64,000 bases of DNA from Pseudaminobacter salicylatoxidans (GCF_003148475.1 NZ_QGGG01000017.1:1-64000); one strand, 5' to 3'; shown: positions 35,114 to 43,608, counted from the stretch's first letter. Numbers and translations are program-made. The notes: generated by a model from the sequence alone, not told the origin.

Positions 35114-35398
35114 TCAGTCGGAAGCGGTTTCGCTGTAGCGCAGTTCGGCCGAGCGCAGATCGGTGCGGCCACCGCCGTCGCTTTTCATCTGCAACAACGC
35201 ATCCGACAGCGCCGGATTGGCGATCCGATCCAGCATGAGGCGGAAACGCTCATTGGTAAGCGCCGAGCGGGCGACGTCGCGCGCTGCGGCGACATCGTGC
35301 CGGATGCGCGCGGCTTCGACCGTCTCCCGCGACGGATCGCTTTGCGGAATTTCGGTCACGCCCACGCGACCAGAACCCGCGACACCGCTGATATGCAT
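35114..35398 (-). CDS. Small hypothetical protein
   Basis: A possible 94-residue protein (MHISGVAGSGRVGVTEIPQS...) with a charged helical centre (ETVEAARIRHDVAAARDVARSALTNERFRLMLDRI). A G-run lies before the ATG at 35398. No family was recognised and there is no signal or membrane segment. It may be real because the frame reads cleanly to a stop and no overlapping gene explains it, but support is thin. Confidence 0.35.
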   Translation of the reverse strand: MHISGVAGSGRVGVTEIPQSDPSRETVEAARIRHDVAAARDVARSALTNERFRLMLDRIANPALSDALLQMKSDGGGRTDLRSAELRYSETASD

Positions 35399-35516
35399 CC
35401 TGCCCCCCCGATTTCGATGTGGACCGTCGGATAACAGACCCGGCTTTTCGAAAAGTAAGTGGCGGCAATCGCATTCGACTAAAATTTTACCGCCATTCTC
35501 CAGCAGCGATCTGCAA

Positions 35517-35951
35517 TCATGTGCGGAGCAATTTGACGGTAGCCATGTCTGCCGCGCCGCCGAAATAACGCTCCAGCGCGTGGGTGAACAAGGTTTCCCC
35601 GGGTGCCGCTTGGGCAAACAAGGTCAGCGAGGAATGCAGCTTGCGATCGTCGGGGCTGCCGAAAATCTCATGCGCGGAAAGCGGCGGCAGGGCGAGCAGG
35701 ATGTCCACGCATTCCCTCAAACGTGGGCCAAGCACGGGATGCGCCAGATAGGCCCGCGCCTCTTCCAGAGAGCCGATCGCATAGTGCCGGGACATGGTGC
35801 TCGTGCCCAGTCCCGCGATCTGGGGGAAGACGAACCACATCCAGTGGCTGGCCTTGCGCCCCTCTTTCAGTTCGGTGCGCACGCGCGCCAGCACGGTGTC
35901 CTGCGCCCGGATGAAGCGCGTGAGATCGAAGGGGTCCGTCTCGCTTGTCAT
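35517..35951 (-). CDS. DUF1810-family protein
   Basis: A 144-residue DUF1810 protein. The signature is clear: FDLTRFIRAQDTVLARVRTELKEGRKASHWMWFVFPQIAGLG near the N terminus and GSPDDRKLHSSLTLFAQA in the second half. The family is small, cytosolic and of unknown function, sometimes annotated calpastatin without good basis. Only a one-base gap separates its ATG from the stop of the broken hydrolase upstream, so it probably belonged to the same operon. Confidence 0.85.
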   Translation of the reverse strand: MTSETDPFDLTRFIRAQDTVLARVRTELKEGRKASHWMWFVFPQIAGLGTSTMSRHYAIGSLEEARAYLAHPVLGPRLRECVDILLALPPLSAHEIFGSPDDRKLHSSLTLFAQAAPGETLFTHALERYFGGAADMATVKLLRT

Positions 35952-35952
35952 C

Positions 35953-36683
35953 TCAATTCCGCCCGAGGGTTTCGGCGAAGAACAGCGTCAACCGCTTCCA
36001 GTGTCGCTCTGCGCCGGCCGCATCGTAGGCGCCGTGGTCCGGTACGCACCAGCCATGCGCCACACCGACATAATTCTCGATCACGTGATCCACTTCGGCG
36101 CTGCGCAACGCCTCGGCGAGCCGCGCCGACTGTTCCGGCGGAAAGCTGCGATCCACTCCTGCGGTGCCGACATAGACGCGCGCCTTGATGTCGGCTGCGC
36201 GGCGGCTCGGGCTGTCGGGCGCATCGCTTGCCAGGTTGCCGCCATGGAAAGAGGCTGCGGCCTTGATGCGATCCGGATAGCTCGCCGCAGCGTTGAGTGC
36301 GCGGGCGCCGCCCATGCAATAGCCAACCGTGCCGACAGTGCCGGTAACGCCTTCGGCGGCCAGCGCTTTGAGAAAAGCGCCACTGTCGCGAATGGTCATT
36401 TCCTGCGTCGTGCCGCCGACCATCGCCATCAGCGCTTTCTTGCTGTCTTCATCTGGAAGGCGGTCGCGGCATCGAACGGCCCGTAAGGCGCGTTGCGATA
36501 GAAGAGATCGGGAACCAGCACCGCATAGCCTTCCGCCGCCAGGCGCCCGGCCATGTCGTCCAGCGCCGGACGCGGACCGAAGGCGTCCATATACAGGATC
36601 ACCCCGGCTTTCATGCCCGCGCCGAACAGCCCGGCGCTGGCCGCGCCGTCGGCAGTCTCGATCCGTATCGCCTTCTTCGCCAT
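35953..36683 (-). pseudogene. Dienelactone hydrolase-family gene, frameshifted
   Basis: The N-terminal 75-80 residues (MAKKAIRIETADGAASAGLF ... NAPYGPFDAATAFQMK) read in one frame, which ends shortly after. The C-terminal two thirds (DEDSKKALMAMVGGTTQEMT ... LFFAETLGRN) read in another. Joined near 36455 they give a normal dienelactone hydrolase of about 240 residues, with the GYCMGGAR nucleophile motif and a late VAHGWC His. A single-base indel in the CAGATGAAGACAGC stretch explains it. It could be a true pseudogene or a sequencing error. The neighbouring MFS gene has a similar defect. Confidence 0.75.
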
Positions 36684-36788
36684 CTCCATTCCCTCCCGCT
36701 TCGTCTGGCGCGATAGATACAAGCGCAAACGCTCGCGGCAAGGTTCTGATCAAAAGCCGGGATCAAACTATCGGGAGCGGCAACCGCC

Positions 36789-38103
36789 TCAGCCCTCGAT
36801 CTTCTCAGTCCTTGCGCCGACATGCAGCGCGCGGCCAGCGCCAAGCCCGGCAATCGCGGCACCGATCCCCAGCGCCACGTACAGGAAGGCGGTGGCCTGG
36901 AAACTGCCCGTCCAGCCACGGATAAGCCCGACCAGCAACGGGCCGGCGGCGGCCAGCACATAGCCCACGCCCTGCGCCATGCCGGACAGATGCGCCGCCA
37001 CATGCGAGCGAATCCGGCGAACGCAGCACGATGACGGTCATCGCGGCCGCAATCAGCCCGCCCTGCCCGATGCCTTGCAGGATCGCCCAGAACACCACGG
37101 TCGAAGTCGGTGCGAACAGGATGCCGAGCAAGGCAACCGTCGCGGCCGCGACGAGAGCGATATTGACTGCGCACTGGTTCTTTTGCCGCACCGCGAAGGA
37201 CGGCACCGCAAGACAGGTGACGACCTGCGCCATGACCGAGACGGAAACCAATGCGCCGGCGGTGGTGGCATCGAAGCCGCGCTCGCGCAGGATCGGCGCC
37301 AGCCAGCCGAAGACGCAGTAGGCCAGCGCCGATTGCAGGCCCATGAAGAATGTGACCTGCCAGGCCAGCCTGTCACGCCACAAGCCGGTGACGCGGAAAG
37401 CGTTGTGGCTGACCTGCTGGCGGCTGCCCAAAGCCTGCGGCGTCCAGATCAGGACCACGATCATGGCCGGCACCGCCCATGCGGCCAGCGCACCCGACCA
37501 CGAGCCGGTCAGCAGATGCTCGATCGGCAGGGTCAGGCCGGCCGCGCCGGCGGAACCGCCGCACAGGGCCATGGTGTAAAGTCCGGTCATGATGGCCGCG
37601 CTCTGGGGAAAATCACGTTTCACCAGTCCCGGCAGCAGCACATTGCCGATGGCGATGGCCGCACCGGCAAGGAAGGTTGCCGTGAACAGCAAAGGCACCG
37701 ATTCCAGTCCCCGCAATCCGGTGCCGATCACCAGCAGGATCAACGCGCCGAGCAAGGTGCGTTCGGCGCCGTAACGTTGTGCCAGCTTCGGCGCGAAAGG
37801 CGCAAACAGGCCAAGGCACAGGACGGGCAGCGTGGTGAGCAGGCTGGCGCCGGTCGTGGAAAGTCCGGTCTCATCCATGACCTCCGGCAGCAGCACCGAG
37901 AGGCTGGAAAACAGCGGCCGCAGGTTGAACGCGATCAGCACAAGGCTGGCGCCGAGCACGAAACGCGCGCGGCGGCTGCGCAAGACGGGCGGTTGCGGTG
38001 GCGGCAGGCTGTCGGCTTCGGCATCGACCAGCTGCTTGTCGAGCGCATCCATAACGGCAGATCCGTCATGCGCAGTGTCCGGCCTGGAAAAATTCTGGTT
38101 CAT
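36789..38103 (-). pseudogene. MFS transporter (CynX/NimT-like), frameshifted near the C terminus
   Basis: A transporter with 12 expected TM helices. Residues 1-368 read in one frame from 38103 (RSRRARFVLGASLVLIAFNLRPLFSS is typical of CynX/NimT proteins). After LRSPDS near 37005 the normal continuation HVAAHLSGMAQGVGYVLAAAGPLL is found in another frame that ends at 36789. The DNA there reads GATTCGCTCGCATGTG, where an extra CTCG (or one base net) shifts the frame. The ATG overlaps the upstream fadR-like stop, so they are co-transcribed. Either the last two helices are lost or this is a base-calling error. Confidence 0.75.
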
Positions 38104-38789
38104 TGTGACAGGAGCCGATCGAGTTCGAGGAAGACAGGCGCCATGAAGGCGCGAACGGTTGCAGCCGCATGGTCCGGGTTGCCGGAAGCAATGCCTTCCA
38201 GGATCGCCGTATGAGCTGTCGTATCGGGTTCCGGCAGCTCGCCGGCAAGCGTTGAGTTTATCGTTTCGGCGATGGAGGCGGTGAAGAAGTCATAAAGTTC
38301 CACCATCGCGCGATTGCCCGACATCTCGACAATCCCGCGATGGAAAGCAATATCGCGACGAATGAAATCCTCTGGCGCGCTTTCAGCGGGCTTGCCTCTT
38401 TCTTCGAGCAGCCGCCGTATTCTTTGCAGCCCGGCCGGCGTATGGCGCATGGCCGCGAGACGTGCGGCTTCCGCATCGAGCGCCGTGCGCGCCTCCCACA
38501 GATCGCGCAACCCGGCACGCTTCATGCGCATCAGCGCCGCGCCCGGATCGACCGTCGATGTGACATAGGTGCCGGACCCCTGCCGGGTCTCCAAAAACCC
38601 TTGCGAGACGAGTGCGCGGACGGCCTCGCGCACCGTGCCGCGGCTGACCGACAGCATTTCGGAAAGTGCCGCCTCGTTTGGAATACGCTCGCCCAGCGCC
38701 CAGCGCCCGCCGACGATTTCCGTCCGCAGGCTGTCGGCAGCACTGTCTGCCAGATTGGTTCGGGTTGCAGGTTGCATCATAAAATTCAT
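38100..38789 (-). CDS. FadR-subfamily GntR transcriptional regulator
   Basis: A 229-residue GntR regulator. The N-terminal wHTH (residues 15-75: AADSLRTEIVGGRWALGERIPNEAALSEMLSVSRGTVREAVRAL) is followed by an FCD helical ligand-binding domain with metal-ligand-type residues (DIAFHRGIVEMSGN and HTAILEGI). It overlaps the MFS gene start as ATGA and probably controls that transporter. The ATG at 38789 is used; ATGs at 38780 and 38777 are also possible and none has a good ribosome site. A perfect palindrome sits immediately upstream. Confidence 0.85.
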   Translation of the reverse strand: MNFMMQPATRTNLADSAADSLRTEIVGGRWALGERIPNEAALSEMLSVSRGTVREAVRALVSQGFLETRQGSGTYVTSTVDPGAALMRMKRAGLRDLWEARTALDAEAARLAAMRHTPAGLQRIRRLLEERGKPAESAPEDFIRRDIAFHRGIVEMSGNRAMVELYDFFTASIAETINSTLAGELPEPDTTAHTAILEGIASGNPDHAAATVRAFMAPVFLELDRLLSQ

Positions 38790-38790
38790 C

Positions 38791-38807
38791 AAGTCATCTG
38801 ATGACTT
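38791..38807. promoter_or_regulatory. Perfect palindrome adjoining the GntR-type gene start
   Basis: AAGTCATC-T-GATGACTT has 8-bp perfect arms around one base and abuts the start codon of the FadR-type regulator. GTNNT/ANNAC symmetry suits a GntR operator, so autoregulation is likely. Confidence 0.5.
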
Positions 38808-38837
38808 TCTATGACATTGCTCCTCGCCCGTCCAGCC

Positions 38838-39524
38838 TCAATCGAGCTTCGCGAAACTTGCCATATGGAAGGCCTGAACCTCTGCCGGATAGCGATATTC
38901 AACGCCGACAGGACAGGCATTGCGGTCGAGGCAGCCAAGGTTGCGGCAGGCCTCGCCGTGAGGTCCGCGAACATGCGCAAGACACTCTTCATAAGCAAAG
39001 CCCGATGGCGAGTAAGCAGAGACCGGGCAGGATTTCAGGCAAGGTTTTCCGACACATGCATCACAAAGATGATTCGATGTGCGAGGTGCCTGAATCGGAA
39101 TCTCAACCTCGAACAGCAACGCTCCACGATAGGCGTGCCAGAGCCCGTATTCAGGGTGCATGAGGATGCCGAGCGGCGAGGGCTTGAGCGCTTCCGCGCG
39201 CATCGCCCATTGCTGGAAAGGCATCCAGGGCTTGTCGGAGGGCGACACTGCCCGCGCACCGAATTTGTCCGCAACGGCACCGATCACCTGACGCGACCAC
39301 GTGTCGAGCGGGTTTACGAGGTCGGCCGGCTGCCTGTCCCGCCAGCGCAGGAAATGCGGCCAGGGCGCCGCCCCCGCCTGCCCCACCAGCAGCACCGATC
39401 TAGCCCCCGCACCCGACGGACCGGGCGGCGCGGCATCGCAATCGTCGAAAACGAAACCGCCGCGCAGGATGAGCCCATGCTCTTCCAGCGCGGCGGCGAT
39501 TTCATCGAGGAAGCGGGGCGACAC
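38838..39524 (-). CDS. Ferredoxin-like [4Fe-4S] protein downstream of mttB-like gene 2
   Basis: A 228-residue soluble protein. The central and C-terminal part has two Cys-rich groups: CDACVGKPCLKSCPVSAYS and, 25-30 residues later, CRNLGCLDRNACPVG, which could hold two [4Fe-4S] clusters. The N-terminal 120 residues (including WRDRQPADLVNPLDTWSRQV) have no family I recognise. The start is GTG with GGAAGG upstream, because an in-frame TGA sits just before it. It follows the MttB homologue by about 96 bp on the same strand. It may supply electrons for corrinoid reactivation by the RACo-like protein; that is inference. Confidence 0.65.
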   Translation of the reverse strand: MSPRFLDEIAAALEEHGLILRGGFVFDDCDAAPPGPSGAGARSVLLVGQAGAAPWPHFLRWRDRQPADLVNPLDTWSRQVIGAVADKFGARAVSPSDKPWMPFQQWAMRAEALKPSPLGILMHPEYGLWHAYRGALLFEVEIPIQAPRTSNHLCDACVGKPCLKSCPVSAYSPSGFAYEECLAHVRGPHGEACRNLGCLDRNACPVGVEYRYPAEVQAFHMASFAKLD

Positions 39525-39620
39525 GCCTCATCCCTTCCGGTCCGGATCGGTAAACGCGGTCCGCCAGACTTCCTTGTGAATGATGTTGGCCACTTTAGCC
39601 CGGCCTGAATCGGGCTCTTT

Positions 39621-41195
39621 TCAAGTGAACGCGTCGGGCATCGACTCCTTCTTGCGGGCGATGAAGTCCTTCAGCGCCTCATCGATGGCCGGATCGAGAT
39701 GCGGCGCCTCGTAGCTCTCCAGCCAGCGGCGGGCGAGCTCGTTGGCGCGCTGTGGCGCGGTCTTCTGGCCTTCCGCCAGCCACTGCTCGTAGGAATTGTT
39801 GTCGGCAATGGACGAGCGGTAGAATGCCGTCTGGAAATTGGCCTGGGTGTGATCGCAGCCGAGGAAGTGGCTGCCCGGCCCCACCTGGCGGATTGCATCC
39901 ATCGCCTGGCCGTTTTCCGACAGGTCGACGCCTTCGCAGAACTTCTGCTGCATGCCGAGCTGGTCGATGTCCATCATGAACTTCTCGTAGCAGGAGGCCA
40001 GACCGCCCTCCAGCCAGCCGGCGGCGTGCAGCACGAAGTTGGTGCCGGCCAGAACGGTCGAGTTCAGCGTATTGGCGCTTTCATAAGCCGCCTGCGCATC
40101 CGGAACCTTGGAGGCGCAGAGCGAGCCGCCGGTGCGGAACGGAAGGCCGAGACGACGGGCAAGCTGGGCCGCGCCATAGGACACCAGCGACGGCTCCGGC
40201 GTTCCGAAGGTCGGTGCACCCGACTGCATGGAGATCGACGAGGCGAAAGTGCCGAAGATCACCGGCGCGCCCGGACGGATGAGCTGGGTGAAGGAGGCGC
40301 CGGCCAGCACTTCGGCCAGAACCTGCGTCAGCGTGCCTGCCACCGTCACCGGGCTCATGGCGCCGGCAAGGATGAACGGCGTGACGATGCAAGCCTGGTT
40401 GTTGCGGGCATAGACCTTCAACGCGCCCAGCATGGTCTCGTCGAAGACCATCGGCGAGTTGGCGTTGATGAGGCTGGTCAACACCGTGTTCTCGTCGACG
40501 AACTTTTCGCCGAAAAGGATCTTGCACATCTCGACCGTGTCTTCCGCGCGTTCCGGGGCGGTGACCGAGCCCATGAACGGCTTGTCGGAATAGCGCATAT
40601 GCGCATAGATCATGTCGAGATGGCGCTTGTTGACCGGCACGTCCACCGGCTCGCACACCGTGCCGCCGGAGTGATGGATCGACGGCGCCATATAGGCCAG
40701 CTTCACGAAATTGCGGAAATCCTCGATCGTCGCATAGCGGCGATTGCCGTCGAGATCGCGCACGAAGGGTGGTCCGTAGACCGGCGCGAATACAGTGGCG
40801 TTACCGCCGATCTGCACCGAACGGGCCGCATTGCGCGCATGCTGGGTGTAGGTGGATGGCGCGGTCTTGAGCAGCGAGCGGCACAGCCCTTTGGGGAAAT
40901 GCACGCGCTCGCCCTTCACGTCGGCGCCCGCTTCCTTCCACAGCGCCAGCGCTTCGGCGTCGTCGCGGAACTCGATGCCGACCTCTTCGAGAACGATGTC
41001 GGCGTTCTTCTCGATCAGCGCCAAGCCTTCCTCGTCCAGGACGTCATAAACCTTGAGCTTGCGGTTGATGTAGGTCTGCTGCACACCCGGGCCGCCGCCC
41101 GAACGGGCCGCGCGCCGTGCAGCCGCGCCACCACCTGCGCCACGGCCGCGTCGTGTGCCTGAGCCTTCCTGCTCGGACAAGAGGTTATCTTCCAT
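39621..41195 (-). CDS. MttB-superfamily corrinoid methyltransferase 2 (non-pyrrolysine)
   Basis: A 524-residue paralogue of the 24.5-kb gene. It keeps the same blocks: TPFILAGAMSPVTVAGTLTQVLAEVLAG, MQSGAPTFGTPE, NFVLHAAGWLEGGLASCYEKFMMD and IRQVGPGSHFLGCDHTQ. There is no in-frame amber, so no pyrrolysine. Sequence differs enough from copy 1 to expect a different quaternary amine. The first 40 residues carry an Arg/Gly/Ala-rich tail (RRGRGAGGGAAARRAARSGG). It is divergent from the corrinoid protein gene. The 41195 start has AAGG nine bases upstream; the ATG at 41204 abuts it. Confidence 0.8.
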   Translation of the reverse strand: MEDNLLSEQEGSGTRRGRGAGGGAAARRAARSGGGPGVQQTYINRKLKVYDVLDEEGLALIEKNADIVLEEVGIEFRDDAEALALWKEAGADVKGERVHFPKGLCRSLLKTAPSTYTQHARNAARSVQIGGNATVFAPVYGPPFVRDLDGNRRYATIEDFRNFVKLAYMAPSIHHSGGTVCEPVDVPVNKRHLDMIYAHMRYSDKPFMGSVTAPERAEDTVEMCKILFGEKFVDENTVLTSLINANSPMVFDETMLGALKVYARNNQACIVTPFILAGAMSPVTVAGTLTQVLAEVLAGASFTQLIRPGAPVIFGTFASSISMQSGAPTFGTPEPSLVSYGAAQLARRLGLPFRTGGSLCASKVPDAQAAYESANTLNSTVLAGTNFVLHAAGWLEGGLASCYEKFMMDIDQLGMQQKFCEGVDLSENGQAMDAIRQVGPGSHFLGCDHTQANFQTAFYRSSIADNNSYEQWLAEGQKTAPQRANELARRWLESYEAPHLDPAIDEALKDFIARKKESMPDAFT

Positions 41196-41330
41196 CGAGG
41201 TCATCCTTAGAATTCAGACAGCGGGCGACGGTTCGCGCCCCTGTCGGGATCGTAGTCATGCACCTTCGCAGAAACGGCCCGCAAGCGCCAAGACATGTTC
41301 CAAAATCGACAAGAAAACCGATAAGTTCCA

Positions 41331-41356
41331 GTCGCTTTCCTTTTGCCGGAAGTCGC
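41331..41356 (+). promoter_or_regulatory. Direct-repeat site upstream of the corrinoid protein
   Basis: GTCGC at 41331-41335 (followed by TTT) and GTCGC at 41352-41356 (followed by AAATC) are exactly 21 bp apart. The site is 96 bp before the corrinoid protein start, in the spacer it shares with mttB-like gene 2. The same arrangement occurs at 43521, near 24408, and on the minus strand at 59147-59122. Confidence 0.55.
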
Positions 41357-41452
41357 AAATCAGCTATGGCGGAACCACCTTTGCGTAATAGGTATTGGGG
41401 CCAGTTGAATGCCGCCTGGAAAGTGTCGCCGGCGGCCACGAGGAGCCTGAAA

Positions 41453-42151
41453 ATGTCTGACGACGAGATCATCCTGTCCGAGCTCTCTGACGAAGAACTC
41501 GTGCAGCAGATGCACGACGACCTTTACGATGGCCTCAAGGAGGAGATCGAGGAAGGCACGAAGATACTTCTGGAACGCGGCTGGGTGCCTTACAACGTGC
41601 TGACGGAAGCACTTGTCGAAGGCATGCGCATCGTCGGCGAAGACTTCCGCGACGGCATCCTGTTCGTGCCGGAAGTTCTGCTGTCGGCCAACGCCATGAA
41701 GGCCGGCATGGCCATCCTGCGTCCGTTGCTGGCAGCCACCGGCGCCCCGAAACAGGGCAAGCTGGTCATTGGCACCGTCAAGGGCGACATTCACGACATT
41801 GGCAAGAACCTCGTCGGCATGATGATGGAAGGCGCCGGCTTCGACGTCGTCGACCTCGGCATCAACAATCCGGTCGAGAACTATCTGGCCGCGATCGAAG
41901 AGCACCAGCCCGACATCGTCGGCATGTCGGCCCTGCTGACCACGACCATGCCCTACATGAAGGTCGTCATCGACACCATGAAGGAAAAAGGCATTCGCGA
42001 CGACTATGTCGTGCTCGTCGGCGGTGCGCCGCTCAACGAGGAATTCGGCAAGGCCGTTGGCGCCGACGCCTATTGCCGCGACGCGGCGGTGGCGGTCGAA
42101 ACCGCCAAGGAATACATGAAGCGCCGGCACAACGTCCGCACTTCGGCCTGA
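41453..42151 (+). CDS. Corrinoid protein (MttC/MtbC-like)
   Basis: A 232-residue cobalamin-binding protein. An N-terminal helical cap (about 10-95) precedes a Rossmann-like B12 domain with DxHxxG at Asp112-His114-Gly117 (KGDIHDIGKNLV) and the following GxVxxLG, SALLTTTM and VLVGGAPLN blocks. His114 should be the lower cobalt ligand. It would accept methyl groups from the two MttB homologues and offer them to the pterin methyltransferase. The start has AGGAG about 7 bases upstream. It is the only corrinoid protein gene in the window. Confidence 0.9.
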   Translation: MSDDEIILSELSDEELVQQMHDDLYDGLKEEIEEGTKILLERGWVPYNVLTEALVEGMRIVGEDFRDGILFVPEVLLSANAMKAGMAILRPLLAATGAPKQGKLVIGTVKGDIHDIGKNLVGMMMEGAGFDVVDLGINNPVENYLAAIEEHQPDIVGMSALLTTTMPYMKVVIDTMKEKGIRDDYVVLVGGAPLNEEFGKAVGADAYCRDAAVAVETAKEYMKRRHNVRTSA

Positions 42152-42162
42152 TACGATCTGAA

Positions 42163-42187
42163 AAAGCCGCCCTTACTGGGCGGCTTT
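42163..42187. terminator. Bidirectional terminator overlapping the entericidin-like gene end
   Basis: AAAGCCGCCC (42163-42172) and GGGCGGCTTT (42178-42187) are perfect 10-bp arms around five bases. The loop holds the stop codon of the minus-strand lipoprotein gene and its last codons form one arm. It ends both the corrinoid gene and that gene. Confidence 0.85.
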
Positions 42188-42328
42188 CTCGATTTTATGA
42201 CCTGCGGACTGCGTCGCATTGACGGCATTCGCGGTATCCTGCCCAACACCGCGAATGGTGTTGGCGCAAGCGGAAACCATGAGCGTCCCTGCAAGGACGG
42301 CGAAGACGGCGAGCGTACCGAGCTTCAT
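42173..42328 (-). CDS. Entericidin A/B-family lipoprotein 1
   Basis: A 51-residue lipoprotein precursor: signal MKLGTLAVFAVLAGTLMVSAC with lipobox Cys21, then ANTIRGVGQDTANAVNATQSAGHKIEKAAQ, the entericidin consensus. In E. coli entericidins are a membrane toxin/antidote pair; in Hyphomicrobiales they are common stress-related envelope peptides. GGGAGG lies before the ATG. A longer frame to 42418 is not conserved. Confidence 0.8.
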   Translation of the reverse strand: MKLGTLAVFAVLAGTLMVSACANTIRGVGQDTANAVNATQSAGHKIEKAAQ

Positions 42329-42476
42329 GGAAGACCTCCCTCGATCAATGAACCGTGTCACTACTTTCGAGGAACGAAATCGCCCGGCTGTGGTTCCGCA
42401 AAAAACGGAATCCAGCATTTTCTACAGTCACATAGCGCTGCAAGGCAGGCAGGGCCGTCCCACCCCGCTTCATGTC

Positions 42477-42617
42477 CTAGTTGGTGACTGCGTCTTCCAC
42501 GGCCCTGGCGGTCGACTTGACATCCTTGCCGACCCCGCGAATCGTATTGGCACAGGCCGAAACCGCCAATGCGCACGCCAGAACGGCGGCAAGCGATACG
42601 ATACGCGACAGTTTCAT
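42477..42617 (-). CDS. Entericidin A/B-family lipoprotein 2
   Basis: A 46-residue precursor with signal MKLSRIVSLAAVLACALAVSAC (lipobox Cys22), then ANTIRGVGKDVKSTARAVED. It is the upstream member of a tandem pair with the gene at 42173, 148 bp away, and shares the CANTIRGVG core. The start has GGGAGA upstream. The pair suggests a duplicated or toxin/antidote-like arrangement; which role each plays is unknown. Confidence 0.75.
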   Translation of the reverse strand: MKLSRIVSLAAVLACALAVSACANTIRGVGKDVKSTARAVEDAVTN

Positions 42618-42697
42618 GGAGATGTCTCCCTCTCTTGGCTGCAAATCAGTCGTACCGGCACTAGATACACTCTGAAGATCGAAAGACCCAAGGGTTT

Positions 42698-43330
42698 ATG
42701 AGCACCGCACAGGATACAGGTCGGCAGGCGCCAGACAGGCTTCTGGTCATCGGCTGCGGCATGATCGCCCGCGAGGTGCTTGCCGTGAAGGAACGGCTTG
42801 GACTCGACCATCTCGACCTCACCTGCCTGCCGGCGGAGTTCCACTACTATCCCGACCGCATCGCCCCCGCGCTCGACAAGGCGATCCTGAAGGCCAGGGC
42901 CGAGGGCTATGACAGGATATTCATCGGCTATGCCGATTGCGGCAGCGGCGGAATGGTCGATCGCGTTTGCGAGCAACATGGCGTCGAGCGCATGGACGGC
43001 CCGCATTGCTTTGCCTTCTACCAGGGCATCGAGGCCTTCAATGCGATCGCCGACGGCGACATGCTGTCCTTCTACATGACAGATTTCCTGTGCCGGCAGT
43101 TCGAAGCCTTTTTCATCAAGCCGCTGGGCCTCGACAAGCACCCGGAACTGGTCAGCGACTATTTCGGCCATTACGAGAAGGTCGTCTATCTGGCGCAGAC
43201 GAACGATCCGGCCCTCGACAAGGTGGCCGAGGATGCGGCGAAGCTGCTCGGCCTTGCCTATGAGCGTCGCTTCACCGGCTATGGCGACCTGACGCCCTCG
43301 CTTGCCCGGGTCGCCGGCCCTGCCGACTGA
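42698..43330 (+). CDS. DUF1638-family protein in the corrinoid gene cluster
   Basis: A 210-residue DUF1638 protein. The family pattern is visible: LLVIGCGMIAREV near the N terminus, LHNxPEx-like region CLPAEFHYYPDRIAPALDKAI, IGYADCGSGGMVDRVCEQHGVERMDGPHCFAFYQG and YLAQTNDP later. Two Cys (in GCGM and DCGSG) and His/Cys pairs could bind metal. The family occurs beside methyltransferase and corrinoid genes in anaerobes and alphaproteobacteria, but has no established role. It lies between the corrinoid protein and the MetV/MetF operon, all on the plus strand. Confidence 0.8.
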   Translation: MSTAQDTGRQAPDRLLVIGCGMIAREVLAVKERLGLDHLDLTCLPAEFHYYPDRIAPALDKAILKARAEGYDRIFIGYADCGSGGMVDRVCEQHGVERMDGPHCFAFYQGIEAFNAIADGDMLSFYMTDFLCRQFEAFFIKPLGLDKHPELVSDYFGHYEKVVYLAQTNDPALDKVAEDAAKLLGLAYERRFTGYGDLTPSLARVAGPAD

Positions 43331-43520
43331 GAGCCGGGCTGTGCGACCTGTCGCGCTGTGCCCGTCACGGCTCTGTATCCCCTGAATTTCGCATGTGCGA
43401 CGCTTGTCGCGTCCACCCTGAACCGAATGCCTGCGCGGGCGCGTGCCGGATGCCGCCCCGCTGGTCGCAGCGGGCAAAACGCGCCCCCATCCCCCATTTC
43501 TGTTTGCGACACCACGCCAC

Positions 43521-43546
43521 GTCGCTTTTGAAGGGGCGCGCGTCGC
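43521..43546 (+). promoter_or_regulatory. Direct-repeat site upstream of the MetV/MetF operon
   Basis: GTCGC at 43521-43525 (followed by TTTT) and GTCGC at 43542-43546 are exactly 21 bp apart and end about 62 bp before the first gene of the operon. A reverse GTCGCAAACA (TGTTTGCGAC at 43501-43510) is close by. Same motif as at 24408, 41331 and 59122. Confidence 0.5.
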
Positions 43547-43608
43547 CCCATAACAAGCGGTGTTCCAACGGTTGCGGCAATGCTCGGCCAGTTGGGAGTG
43601 AGACTGAA

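Noticed and set aside
24502-41195. Pyrrolysine-encoding amber codon in either MttB homologue
   Set aside because: Both read through without an in-frame TAG, so they belong to the non-pyrrolysine branch.
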